Source: Cryobacterium breve
GTDB taxonomy: Bacteria; Actinomycetota; Actinomycetes; Actinomycetales; Microbacteriaceae
Reading direction: 5' to 3'
Assembly: GCF_004402375.1 (NCBI RefSeq)
Contig: NZ_SOGJ01000004.1
Coordinates: 22,390-86,389, forward strand
DNA: 64,000 bases
A model generated the notes under the pieces. The model made no database searches. It was given only the letters and a program-made list of their open reading frames with translations, and was not told the origin of the DNA. Positions 1 through 10,023 of this stretch are shown here, piece after piece. How positions within the stretch are numbered: the first letter of the stretch is position 1; each line of letters begins with the position of its first letter. The translations under genes and the position numbers were made by a program.

Positions 1-1
1 G

Positions 2-325
2 CTAGCCGACGCGGCGTCGGACCCGCGTCAGCCGTTCGGGGAATGGCGGGAACGCCGTCGAGGGTGTGCGCAGGTAGTCGTCCTCAAGCGCCGTGACCAT
101 CGCGTTTAGACACAACCCCCACCGTTTACGGAAGAACGCAGAGCTGAACCTCAGGGTGCGTCCGTTCTTGATCGCCACCAACAGATCACGTTCCCGGTCG
201 GTTTCGAACGCAAGCGGATCGTCATGCCAGTCCTTGCCATCAATCTCGACAAAGGTGGACGGCCCGATCTGGCCATCGAGACGCCCGACACCGCAGACGA
301 ATGGTTGCGGCACGAATGGGACCCT
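2..325 (-). pseudogene. C-terminal remnant of a DUF559 (Vsr-like endonuclease-fold) protein
   Basis: The minus-strand frame ending at a TAG at 2-4 reads FVEIDGKDWHDDPLAFETDR, then RERDLLVAIKNGRTLRFSS, which matches the C-terminal core of DUF559 proteins (E-x-DG-x-WH, then a D-x-x-RD helix and a 'LRFS' strand). No start or N-terminal DNA-binding part precedes it: the same frame runs straight into the 3' end of manA at 339. It is therefore probably a 5'-truncated fragment. The family is often a single standalone protein of about 300 residues in actinobacteria. An activity for this fragment is unlikely. Confidence 0.6.
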
Positions 326-338
326 TGAATACCGGGTT

Positions 339-1673
339 CTAGAGCAAAATCTCCGTCGAATTGGTGAGGGGCGACGACTCTGGGGTCGTAGCCAGGAAGA
401 CCTCGCCAACCCCGGCGAAGGTGAGCGTGCCCTCGTCGGGCGTGATGTAGACCGACTCTCCGCGTTTGAGGGCGACGGATGCCCCCGCACCGGCCACGAG
501 GAATCCCCCGGCCGTGCAGATGGCGATTGCGGGCCCCGTCAGCGTGAACTGCCTCATCGGCACTGCGCCGTCGGCGCCCGGAGCACCACCCTCAGCCTCC
601 GCCGCGATATGCACCAGCGCGAAGTCGTCGACGTCGGGCCGGAACTCCGAGACGCCCGGGGACGACACCACTGGCGACAGATATGGCACGGGAAGTGGCG
701 TGAATTCAAGCACCTCGAGCAGCTCGTCGACGTCGATGTGCTTGGGGCTCAGCCCGCCGCGCAACACGTTGTCCGACGCGGCCATCAGCTCCACGCCGAG
801 ACCGGACAGGTAGGCGTGGATGTTGCCGGCCGGCAGATACAGAACCTCGCCGCGTTTGAGTGACACCCGATTCGTCAGCAGCGAAATCACGATGCCGGGG
901 TCGCGCGGGTAGGCGTGCGCGAGGTCCCGCACGGTGGCGAGTTCCAGTGGGTAGTCGAGGATCGCGCCGTCTTCGGCCAGCTCAGCCGCGCCATCGGCGA
1001 GCGCGACGACCCGTTCCACCAGCCAGGCCACCTCACCGGAGTCTCCGCCGCGCCCGTCGCGCAGCAGCCAGTCCACAGTGTCCCGCAGCGCGTCGTCGCC
1101 CAGCAGGCGGCGCTCGAGCGCGTCGAGCGCGCCGGACTGCGGGTTGTCCGAGGCCACGTCGAGAGCCCGCAGTTCGCCGAGGATGCCGCGGATATCGGTC
1201 AGTTCACGGAACCCGCACAGCGCCTCGAAGGTCTCGCTGAGGGCGAAGATGACTTCGGGCTTGTGGAACGGGTCGCGGTAGTTGCGGTCTGCGGCATCCG
1301 TCGGGATGTCGGCCTCATTCTCCAGGGCAAATCCCGTGCGCGCGCGTTCCGAGGTCGGGTGCGCCTGCAGCGAGAGCGGGCTCTGGGCCGCGAGAACTTT
1401 CAAGAGGAACGGCAACCGTGGCGCGGCCGGCGAAGACGTTGCGCCGAGCGCGGCACCCAGGGCGACCTCCGGCGAGGCCGCGATCCAGTCCAGCAGAGTG
1501 GCGTGGCCGCCAACCTGTCCAGGGTCCTTGATAACACTCGGCGATCCCGGATGCGCACCGAGCCACAGTTCGGCCTCGGCCTTGCCCGACGCAACGTAGC
1601 CGAGCAGACCCGCGATGGCGGTGGTCGAACCCCAGGCATAGTCCCGCGGTGAATTGGTGATGCCCACAAACAT
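339..1673 (-). CDS. manA: mannose-6-phosphate isomerase, class I
   Basis: Cytoplasmic zinc enzyme interconverting fructose-6-P and mannose-6-P; it supplies mannose units for the polysaccharide genes downstream. The 444-residue product shows the type I signature: SLQAHPTSE (zinc ligands Q and H, about residue 97), HKPEV (E/H ligand region, about 145) and YLPAGNIHAYLSGLGVELM (about 285), where the Zn-binding His lies. The ATG at 1673 is preferred over a GTG at 1688 because AGGAG lies 6 bases before it. The last residues (TNSTEILL) are encoded by a 21-bp sequence that recurs as one arm of a palindrome at 61.1 kb, so the 3' end may have been modified by a dispersed repeat. Confidence 0.95.
   Translation of the reverse strand: MFVGITNSPRDYAWGSTTAIAGLLGYVASGKAEAELWLGAHPGSPSVIKDPGQVGGHATLLDWIAASPEVALGAALGATSSPAAPRLPFLLKVLAAQSPLSLQAHPTSERARTGFALENEADIPTDAADRNYRDPFHKPEVIFALSETFEALCGFRELTDIRGILGELRALDVASDNPQSGALDALERRLLGDDALRDTVDWLLRDGRGGDSGEVAWLVERVVALADGAAELAEDGAILDYPLELATVRDLAHAYPRDPGIVISLLTNRVSLKRGEVLYLPAGNIHAYLSGLGVELMAASDNVLRGGLSPKHIDVDELLEVLEFTPLPVPYLSPVVSSPGVSEFRPDVDDFALVHIAAEAEGGAPGADGAVPMRQFTLTGPAIAICTAGGFLVAGAGASVALKRGESVYITPDEGTLTFAGVGEVFLATTPESSPLTNSTEILL
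344..364 (+). repeat. single arm of a dispersed palindromic repeat
   Basis: This 21-bp stretch (core TCTCCGTCGAATTGG) differs at one position from the reverse complement of the arm at 61069-61089, and is also near-identical to the arm at 61129-61149. Here only one arm is present and it is read through as the C-terminus of ManA. Confidence 0.6.
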
Positions 1674-1741
1674 GGCGCTCTCCTGCACTCTTAGGTTTAG
1701 ACCAAACTACCAACCGCTTTCAGCGAGTCGACCCAGCGATC

Positions 1742-1747
1742 TAGGCT
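1742..1747 (+). promoter_or_regulatory. possible -10 box (TAGGCT) for the acyl-CoA dehydrogenase gene
   Basis: TAGGCT fits the TANNNT pattern seen before other genes of this window. It leaves a leader of about 50 bases that includes a GGAG ribosome site at 1797-1800. No clear -35 element is seen. Confidence 0.35.
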
Positions 1748-1806
1748 GCAAAGATTAGACGACCGCCGCAAGCGAGGCCGTCGCCACCCCTGCAATGGAG
1801 CACCTG

Positions 1807-2985
1807 ATGACCTTCGAGCTACTGCCCAGCGACTTCTACGGCTACGAGAACCTGCTGACCGATCTGGAGAAAACCGCGCTCAGCAATCTGCGCGCCTACC
1901 TCGAGTCCGACGTTCGCCCGATCGTGAACGGATGCTGGGAGCGCGCTGAGTTCCCGTCCGAGGTTGTTCGGCCGCTGGCGCAGCTCGGGGCATACTCCTT
2001 CGGCTGGCCCGAGACCCGCCCGTTCGAGAACTCCGCGGTGTTCCGCGGATTCGTTGCCCTCGAGGTCGCGCGCGTGGACGCATCCGTCGCCACGTTCGTC
2101 GGGGTGCAGAATGGGCTCGCCTGCGGCACCATCTCGGCGACGGGGTCGCAGGAGCAGCGCGACGAGTGGCTGCCGCGCCTGGCGAGCGGCGAGCTCGTGG
2201 GCGCGTTCGGACTGACTGAGCCGCTCTCCGGCTCGGATGCCGCGCAGGGCCTGCGCACGACGGCCACCCGCACGGGCGATACCTGGGTACTGAACGGCGC
2301 CAAGCGCTGGATCGGCAACGCCACTTTTTCCGACCTGACCATCATCTGGGCCAAGGACACCGCCGACGGTATGGTCAAGGGCTTCATCGTGACCACCGAC
2401 ACCCCCGGTTACAGCGCTACGCGGATCGAAGGCAAGATCAGCCTGCGCTCGGTGCAGAACGCCGACATCGTGCTGGAGAACGTGGTCGTTCCGGAGAAGA
2501 ACCGCCTACAGAACGCGAACTCGTTCAAGGACACCGCCAAGGTGCTGCGTCTGACGCGGGCCGAGGTGGCCTGGGCTGCCGTGGGCACCTCGATCGGCGC
2601 TTACGAGGCCGCCGTCGCCTACGCCAAGGAGCGTGTGCAGTTTGGCAAGGAGATCGGCGGTCATCAGCTCGTGCAAGACCTGCTGGTGAAGTCCCTCGGC
2701 AACATCACGGCCAGCCTGGGCATGGTGGTGCGGGTCTCACAGATGCTCGACGAGGGCACCCAGCGCGATGAGCACGCTGCCCTGGCCAAGCTCTACACCA
2801 CGGCGCGGATGCGCGAAACGGTCGCCTGGTGCCGTGAGCTTTTCGGCGGCAACGGAATCGTGCTCGACTACGATGTGGCCCGCTTCTTCTCCGACGCCGA
2901 AGCCATCTACTCCTACGAGGGCACCCGCGAGATGAACACCCTGATCGTGGGCCGCAGCATCACCGGCCAAGCGGCTTTCGTCTAG
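1807..2985 (+). CDS. acyl-CoA dehydrogenase (glutaryl-CoA dehydrogenase/ACX4-like)
   Basis: FAD flavoenzyme of 392 residues expected to oxidise an acyl-CoA at the alpha-beta bond in the cytoplasm. Visible family marks are the FAD/substrate motif AFGLTEPLSGSDA (about residue 135), the KRWIGNA segment (about 165), RVQFGKEIGGHQLVQ (about 280) and the C-terminal YEGTREMNTLIVGR, whose Glu is the catalytic base position in glutaryl-CoA dehydrogenase-type members. The ATG at 1807 has GGAG six bases upstream; an in-frame ATG at 1795 lacks one. Substrate is not predictable; the YEGT motif points to the GCDH/short-chain oxidase branch rather than to a classical medium-chain enzyme. It stands alone, divergent from manA. 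Confidence 0.9.
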   Translation: MTFELLPSDFYGYENLLTDLEKTALSNLRAYLESDVRPIVNGCWERAEFPSEVVRPLAQLGAYSFGWPETRPFENSAVFRGFVALEVARVDASVATFVGVQNGLACGTISATGSQEQRDEWLPRLASGELVGAFGLTEPLSGSDAAQGLRTTATRTGDTWVLNGAKRWIGNATFSDLTIIWAKDTADGMVKGFIVTTDTPGYSATRIEGKISLRSVQNADIVLENVVVPEKNRLQNANSFKDTAKVLRLTRAEVAWAAVGTSIGAYEAAVAYAKERVQFGKEIGGHQLVQDLLVKSLGNITASLGMVVRVSQMLDEGTQRDEHAALAKLYTTARMRETVAWCRELFGGNGIVLDYDVARFFSDAEAIYSYEGTREMNTLIVGRSITGQAAFV

Positions 2986-3009
2986 CCGAGCCGGCGACTG
3001 CGACGGATG

Positions 3010-3077
3010 TCGCGGCGCAGGTTGTGGAGCGCGGCGCACGTTCCAGCGTGCGCCCGCTTCCGCAACCTGCGCCGCGA
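3010..3077. repeat. long near-perfect palindrome, probable bidirectional terminator
   Basis: Two 31-base arms (3010-3040 and 3047-3077) match at 26 of 31 positions around a 6-base loop (TTCCAG). It fills the gap between the converging acyl-CoA dehydrogenase and CsoR-family genes and its right arm ends 3 bases from the CsoR stop codon. There is no T-run, so it would be a GC-rich hairpin terminator of the type common in actinobacteria. Confidence 0.6.
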
Positions 3078-3079
3078 GG

Positions 3080-5031
<1,952 letters not shown>

Positions 5032-5051
5032 TTCAAACCTCCGGGATTAGT

Positions 5052-5067
5052 ATACCCCAGGGGGTAT
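5052..5067. promoter_or_regulatory. CsoR/CstR-type operator
   Basis: ATACCCC-AG-GGGGTAT: perfect 7-bp inverted repeats around a 2-bp spacer, the G/C-tract-flanked-by-TAT pattern known for CsoR-family operators. It lies between the CoADR-rhodanese start (5031, minus) and the divergent polysaccharide polymerase-like gene (5113, plus), so it could in principle affect both. Confidence 0.85.
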
Positions 5068-5099
5068 GAAAAGTGACCGATGACCACCCTGGCACGCTC

Positions 5100-5105
5100 T
5101 AGCCT
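5100..5105 (+). promoter_or_regulatory. -10 box TAGCCT, leaderless gene
   Basis: TAGCCT ends 7 bases before the ATG at 5113, where no ribosome-binding site is present. This is the leaderless layout repeated at many starts in this window. Confidence 0.5.
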
Positions 5106-5112
5106 TAGACAC

Positions 5113-6417
5113 ATGCCAGCCGTCCAGAGCCGCTTCGTCGTTCGCGCCTTCGCGACGCTCGTCTTCTTCTCCGCCCTGGCCGGGCAATTCTGGCGCAGCC
5201 TGTTCGGCTGGTGGGGCTACGGCGCCATCGCCCTGGTCGTCGTCGCGGGCGGCATCGTCGCCCTGGTGAAGCTGAAGCCCGACTGGATGTGGCCACGGTT
5301 CCCCCCGTCGCTCGTGGCGTTCCTCGGTCTTGCGACCCTGTCGCTCGCCTGGTCGTTCTACCTCGGCGCCTCGCTGATCGGGGTCACCCTGCAGTGGGCG
5401 ACGACGCTGACCGCGCTCTTCCTGGCCCTGTGCCTGAGTTGGGCGGAGCTGCTCCGCACCCTTTCCGCCGCGCTGCGCTGGATCCTGGCCCTGTCCCTGG
5501 TCTTCGAACTGATCGTCGCCGTCTTCGTGCGCCGCGCCGTACTCCCGTTCTGGGTCGACTACTCCGGCCAGGATGTGCCGCAATCGTTCTACTGGTCCCG
5601 CGGCATCCTGCTGCAGGGCGGCCCGATCGAAGGCATCGTCGCCAACCGCAACCTGCTCGGCTTCGTGGCACTGATCGCCGTGATCGTGTTCGCCGTGCAG
5701 CTCACCGCCGGTACCGTGGGGCGCGGCTGGGGCTGGGCCTGGCTGGGCACCGGGGTGCTTGTGCTCCTGCTGACCCGGTCCGCGACCGTAGCCCTCGCTG
5801 CCGCCGCCGTGGCCCTCGCCCTGGTCTTCGCCCTCTGGACCCGCCGCCGGGAACCCGAGAGGCGTCGAGTGGTCTACGGTGTTGCCGCGGCATCCGTCGT
5901 CGTCAGCGGCACGGGCCTGGCCCTTCTCACTCCGCAACTCCTCACGCTGCTCGGCAAGTCGGCCGACCTCACCGGCCGCCTCGACATCTGGCGCAGCGTG
6001 GCAGGGCTGGCCGCCGAGCGCCCGGTCTTCGGCTGGGGCTGGGTGAGCTATTGGGCTCCCTGGGTCGAACCGTTCCAGGGGCTCGCTGTGCGCCGCGGAG
6101 TCACCTATCTGCAGGCGCACAACGCTTGGCTCGACGTGTGGCTGCAACTGGGCGTCCTCGGGCTGATCGTCTTCGCCGCCCTCGTCTTCTCCACGCTCTG
6201 GCGGTGCTGGTTCCTCGCGGTCGACCGACCGCGGCGCGGGCTCGCCGATACCGAACCGTTCGCGGCTTCCGCCCTACTGCCGCTGCTCCTGTTGGTGGCC
6301 CTGATCGCCCAGAGCCTGGCCGAGAGCCGCATCCTGATCGAGTCCGGCTGGCTGTTACTGGTCGTGCTCGCCGTCACCACGAAGCGCCAACAGGCCACCA
6401 ATGAACGGATGCCGTAG
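5113..6417 (+). CDS. O-antigen ligase/Wzy polymerase-like membrane protein
   Basis: 434-residue integral membrane protein with about ten hydrophobic helices. It carries the Wzy_C/O-antigen ligase hallmark: a large extracytoplasmic loop holding GRLDIWRSVAGLAAERPVFG (about residue 290), then WGWVSYW and the HNAWLDVWLQLGVLG segment (about 345). Such proteins polymerise or transfer lipid-linked oligosaccharides on the outer face of the membrane. It is followed 18 bases later by a paralogue of the same family (6436), so the two may serve different polymers. The ATG at 5113 is chosen over an in-frame ATG at 5080 because of the -10 box 7 bases upstream. Ligase versus polymerase cannot be decided from sequence. 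Confidence 0.85.
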   Translation: MPAVQSRFVVRAFATLVFFSALAGQFWRSLFGWWGYGAIALVVVAGGIVALVKLKPDWMWPRFPPSLVAFLGLATLSLAWSFYLGASLIGVTLQWATTLTALFLALCLSWAELLRTLSAALRWILALSLVFELIVAVFVRRAVLPFWVDYSGQDVPQSFYWSRGILLQGGPIEGIVANRNLLGFVALIAVIVFAVQLTAGTVGRGWGWAWLGTGVLVLLLTRSATVALAAAAVALALVFALWTRRREPERRRVVYGVAAASVVVSGTGLALLTPQLLTLLGKSADLTGRLDIWRSVAGLAAERPVFGWGWVSYWAPWVEPFQGLAVRRGVTYLQAHNAWLDVWLQLGVLGLIVFAALVFSTLWRCWFLAVDRPRRGLADTEPFAASALLPLLLLVALIAQSLAESRILIESGWLLLVVLAVTTKRQQATNERMP

Positions 6418-6420
6418 GCG

Positions 6421-6426
6421 TAGCGT
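6421..6426 (+). promoter_or_regulatory. -10 box TAGCGT, leaderless gene
   Basis: TAGCGT is 9 bases before the ATG at 6436. The same TAGCGT-N9-ATG arrangement is found before the flippase gene at 18444. Confidence 0.45.
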
Positions 6427-6435
6427 GGATACCAG

Positions 6436-7737
6436 ATGACCTACCGCGCGAATCCCCCCGCAGTGCCGGCGCCGCTCTCGCGGCTGTTCGCCTCACCCCG
6501 GTTCGCGTCCGCGCTGACACTGGTCATCATCGGCTTCGCCTTCGGCGCCACCGCGCTGCGGGCCGTGATCGGCCCGCCCGGCGTGGTCGGTGTGCTCGTG
6601 GGGCTCGTGGTGCTGGCGGCGTTCTCGCTCACCGCCCGCCGGGCCGGCGTCGACTGGCACGGGCTCTTGCCGATCTCGATTATGGTCTTCGTGGGCTGGT
6701 GCGCCCTGTCGGTGATCTGGTCCGGCTACCCCGTGCACACCATCAGCGCCTCGCTCTATCAGCTCGCATTCACCTTCCTGGCGATCTACATCGCCCTGGC
6801 CCGGGACACAATCCAGGTGGTGCGGGCCACCGGCGACGTGCTGCGTCTACTGCTCGGGGTGTCCCTGGCGCTGGAGGTCGTGTCAGGCCTGCTGCTCGAC
6901 ATGCCCATCGCCTTCCTCGGCATCCAGGGCAACATCGCCGACCTCGGGCCCGTGCAGGGCATCTTCGGCTCCCGCAATGTGTTCGGGCTCGTGTCGCTGA
7001 TCGCGGCAGTCACCTTCACGGTCGAGCTGCTCTCCCGGTCGGTTCGGCGCGGGCTCGGCGTCGGCTCCGTCGCACTCGCCGTATTCGGCCTGCTCCTCAC
7101 TCGCTCCCCCGTCATTCTCGTGGTGGCCCTGTTCGTGGGCCTCGCCGCCCTGGCACTCACGTTGCTGCGCCGCACGCCCGCGGAGAGCCGGAAGCTGCTT
7201 CAGATCACCCTGCTCGGCGCCACCGTGCTCGCCGGGATCACGGTGTTCGCGGCCCGGGAACGCATCGTCGAACAACTCAACGCTGGCAGCGAGTTCGAGG
7301 CCCGCTACTCGCTGTGGGGGGAAATGTTGCGCTTGGCCACGCTCAACCCGCTCGAGGGCTGGGGGTGGGCCGGCCTCTGGCCCGTCGGTGTCACCCCGTA
7401 CGGCTGGCTCAGCTTCGTCACCGAGCGCCTGCAGACCTCCGGCCTGAACGCGTTCATCGACGTATACCTCCAGGTCGGACTGGTCGGCCTGCTGTCCTTC
7501 CTCGCGCTCGTGCTGCTCGCCTTCTGGCGGTCATGGCTGCTCGCCTCCGACAAGCGCTCCCTGGTCTACGTGTGGTCGCCTTTGGTGCTGGTGATCCTGC
7601 TGGTCACCTCGGCGGCGGAAAGCAATGTGCTGGTGGACTTCGGCTGGCTGTTGCTGCTGATCTGCGCGGTCAAGGCAGCCCAGGGCAAGAGCTGGCGAAG
7701 CCTGCTGCAGCCCAGCCCGCGCCGCTACCAGGAGTAG
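6436..7737 (+). CDS. O-antigen ligase/Wzy polymerase-like membrane protein (second copy)
   Basis: 433-residue polytopic membrane protein and a diverged paralogue of the preceding gene: it repeats the landmark order of a GSRNVFGLVSLIA helix (compare ANRNLLGFVALIA upstream), an ARYSLWGEMLRLATLNPLEGWGW loop segment (about residue 290; compare GRLDIWRS...GWGW) and NAFIDVYLQVGLVGLLSF (about 340). Expected role: polymerisation or transfer of undecaprenyl-linked glycans at the outer membrane face. It ends 33 bases from a convergent glycosyltransferase gene. Confidence 0.83.
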   Translation: MTYRANPPAVPAPLSRLFASPRFASALTLVIIGFAFGATALRAVIGPPGVVGVLVGLVVLAAFSLTARRAGVDWHGLLPISIMVFVGWCALSVIWSGYPVHTISASLYQLAFTFLAIYIALARDTIQVVRATGDVLRLLLGVSLALEVVSGLLLDMPIAFLGIQGNIADLGPVQGIFGSRNVFGLVSLIAAVTFTVELLSRSVRRGLGVGSVALAVFGLLLTRSPVILVVALFVGLAALALTLLRRTPAESRKLLQITLLGATVLAGITVFAARERIVEQLNAGSEFEARYSLWGEMLRLATLNPLEGWGWAGLWPVGVTPYGWLSFVTERLQTSGLNAFIDVYLQVGLVGLLSFLALVLLAFWRSWLLASDKRSLVYVWSPLVLVILLVTSAAESNVLVDFGWLLLLICAVKAAQGKSWRSLLQPSPRRYQE

Positions 7738-7740
7738 CGG

Positions 7741-7768
7741 CGCCGCAACCGGAGTTACCCGGGCGGCG
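7741..7768. terminator. weak GC hairpin between convergent genes
   Basis: CGCCGC (7741-7746) pairs with GCGGCG (7763-7768) with an inner CCGG repeat; no T-run follows. It occupies the gap between two convergent genes, so a termination role is plausible but not strong. Confidence 0.3.
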
Positions 7769-7770
7769 GC

Positions 7771-8805
7771 TCAGACCGGCTGCGCCAGATCGCGCACAAC
7801 GTCTTGCAGGCCGAGGCCGAAACGGCGGTAGTCGCCGGCACGCCAGCTGGCGAAAACGGAAGCGACCCGGGCCGCGCGCAGGGGCGGGAGGGTGCTGCGT
7901 CGGCGTTCGTGGGCCAGCTTGGCGTCGATCAGGGCGAGGGTGTCGGCTGAAGGTGACGGCTGCAGCTGCGCGGCCCGCGCCTGCAACGCCTGGGCGCGGG
8001 CCAGGAGTCGGGCGTTGCGGGCCGTGCGCGGCGCGCGCAGCCGGCCCAGCTTGCCCGCGGCGTCGAGGCTGGAGGCGCCGATCTGGTTGCCCGCGTGCTG
8101 GCGGTAGTCCAGCAGCGGCAGGGCGAGCAGGTCCACCTCCCCCGTCGCGGCGGCCACGATTGCAAGCCACTCGTCGTGCACCCAGGCGGCCGGAAACGGG
8201 CAGGCGCGTTGCACCAGCCCTCGACGCAGCATCGCTGTGGCACCGGTGACGATGTTGCGGCGCAGCAGGAGGTCAAAGGCGTGCCCCTCATGCTCCGCAG
8301 CCTGCTCGGCGGCGGACACTCCGAGAGTGGCCAGCAGGGTGCGGCCCGTCGGTCGGCCGATCTCGTCGACGAGTCGGGCATCCGTGTGGAGCAATTGCAG
8401 GCCGGGTCGGGCCCGGAACTCGGCGCGCAGCAGGGCCAGCCTTTCCGGTGGCCACACGTCGTCCTGGTCGCTCAGCGCGATCAACTCGCCCGCGCACGCG
8501 GCGAGCGCCTGCTCAAAATTCGCGGTGACGCCGAGCGGCGCCGGGTTGCGGATGACACGCAGGGTCACGGGTTGGCCCGGATGTTCGCCCTGCCACGCTG
8601 CGAAGATTCGGTCCACAGCCTCCGGGGTGCCGTCAGTTGAGCCGTCGTCGGAGACGACGATCTCGCCGGCGGGCTCGGTCTGACCGAGGATGCTGCGCAG
8701 CTGTTCCTCGATGAACGCGAAGCCGTTGTAGGTGCAGAGGGCCACGGACACGCGCGGCACGGATGCCCCGGGCGAGCGAGCGGAGGAAGCGCTGGAGCGA
8801 ACCAT
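7771..8805 (-). CDS. family 2 glycosyltransferase (rhamnosyltransferase-like)
   Basis: 344-residue GT-A fold enzyme. It starts with PRVSVALCTYNGFAFIEEQL (about residue 20), followed by VVSDDGSTDGT and the donor/metal site ALSDQDDVW (about 110), a motif typical of RgpF/rhamnosyl-type GT2 enzymes. It should transfer a sugar from a nucleotide donor to a lipid-linked acceptor on the cytoplasmic side. Its ATG shares one base with the stop codon of the upstream GT2 gene (TGATG), so translation is coupled. The extra 15-20 residues before the domain are Ser/Pro-rich. Confidence 0.88.
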   Translation of the reverse strand: MVRSSASSARSPGASVPRVSVALCTYNGFAFIEEQLRSILGQTEPAGEIVVSDDGSTDGTPEAVDRIFAAWQGEHPGQPVTLRVIRNPAPLGVTANFEQALAACAGELIALSDQDDVWPPERLALLRAEFRARPGLQLLHTDARLVDEIGRPTGRTLLATLGVSAAEQAAEHEGHAFDLLLRRNIVTGATAMLRRGLVQRACPFPAAWVHDEWLAIVAAATGEVDLLALPLLDYRQHAGNQIGASSLDAAGKLGRLRAPRTARNARLLARAQALQARAAQLQPSPSADTLALIDAKLAHERRRSTLPPLRAARVASVFASWRAGDYRRFGLGLQDVVRDLAQPV

Positions 8806-9995
8806 CAGCGTCGTTTCAGGCCGACCGACAGGACGCCGAGGAAGAGGCCACCCATGACCGTCTGCGAGCCCAGCATCATCAGCAGGGCCGAGGGGATTGC
8901 CACCCGCACGGTGGCGCCGGCCTCGAGTGCGCCATAGCCGCCGGCCGCCCAGCCGATCAGCTGCGACAGGGCGATGCCCAGGCCGATCAGGAACAGCACG
9001 ACCCCGAGGATCGCTCCGCTCTCGAGGCTGATGCGTTTCTCGAGTCGTTCGAAGTTGCGGCTGCGGGGGATGCGGAACCCTTCGTGCTGCGCGTAGATCT
9101 TGGTGAGCAGGGCGAACAGGAAGGCCTGGTAGCCGACGACCGCCAGGGCGGCCAGGTAGATCTGGCTGGAGTAGGTGAAGCCCACCTCCCCGACCACGAC
9201 GGGCCCGAAGCCGAGCAGCACGGTGCCGACGAGGCCGATCAGGAACGCGGAGATGCCGGGGATCAGGAACAGCCAGCGCGGGCTGAAGATGAGCAGGAAG
9301 CGCAGGTGACGCCAGCCGTCACGCCAGCTTCGCAGGTGCGGCGGCCGGCTGCGGCCGTCTTTTTTGAGCGTGGTGGGCACCTCGCTCACCCGGGACCCAC
9401 CCAGGGTGGACTTGACGACCATCTCGCTGGCGAACTCCATGCCCGAGGTCTGCAGGTGCAGGGCGAGCATCGACTGGCGATTGAAGCCGCGGAGGCCGCA
9501 GTGGAAGTCTTTGATCGGGGAGCGGAACAGGGAGCGCCCGATCCAGGACAGCACCGGGTTGCCGAGGTACTTGTGCAGCGGCGGCATGGCACCGGGTTCG
9601 ATCCCGCCGCGGAAGCGGTTGCCCATCACCAGTTCGTCGCCCGCCCGCAGCCGTTCCACGAAACCGTCGAGCTCGCTGAAGTCGTAGCTGTCGTCGGCGT
9701 CGCCCATGATCACGTAGGCGCCGCGGGCGGCCTCGATGCCGCCGATCAGGGCGCTGCCGTAACCCTTTTCCGCGACGTCGACGACGCGGGCCCCGTGGGC
9801 CTCGGCGATCAGCTGGGAGCCGTCGGTGCTGCCGTTGTCGGCGATCAGGACCTCACCGATGATGCCGCTGCGCCGCAGGTACCCGTGGGCCTTGTCGATG
9901 CAGATCGCGAGCGTCTCGGCCTCGTTGAGGCACGGCATCAGGATCGAGAGTTCAATGCTTTCGGTGATTGTCATGCGTTGTGCAAGTCCCGTCAT
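8805..9995 (-). CDS. family 2 glycosyltransferase with C-terminal membrane helices (polyprenyl-phosphate type)
   Basis: About 396 residues. The N-terminal GT-A domain carries SILMPCLNEAETLAICIDKA, IADNGSTDGS and the DxD-like GDADDSYDFSEL, followed by GLRGFNR, the arrangement of dolichol/polyprenyl-phosphate glucosyl- or mannosyl-transferases. Four hydrophobic helices make up about the last 180 residues. It probably makes a polyprenyl-P-sugar used as an extracytoplasmic donor. Start is uncertain: ATG at 9995 or ATG at 9974 (MTITESIEL), which is nearer the domain; longer frames would run over the divergent gene at 10024. Confidence 0.85.
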   Translation of the reverse strand: MTGLAQRMTITESIELSILMPCLNEAETLAICIDKAHGYLRRSGIIGEVLIADNGSTDGSQLIAEAHGARVVDVAEKGYGSALIGGIEAARGAYVIMGDADDSYDFSELDGFVERLRAGDELVMGNRFRGGIEPGAMPPLHKYLGNPVLSWIGRSLFRSPIKDFHCGLRGFNRQSMLALHLQTSGMEFASEMVVKSTLGGSRVSEVPTTLKKDGRSRPPHLRSWRDGWRHLRFLLIFSPRWLFLIPGISAFLIGLVGTVLLGFGPVVVGEVGFTYSSQIYLAALAVVGYQAFLFALLTKIYAQHEGFRIPRSRNFERLEKRISLESGAILGVVLFLIGLGIALSQLIGWAAGGYGALEAGATVRVAIPSALLMMLGSQTVMGGLFLGVLSVGLKRR

Positions 9996-10023
9996 TGTTG
10001 GTCCAGCCACCTCATCGTACAGA

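Noticed and set aside
93..863. Long plus-strand open frames opposite manA, and many similar frames over 500 bases opposite other genes
   Set aside because: High GC in the third codon position of the real gene creates antisense open frames. None shows a family motif or a promoter or ribosome site.
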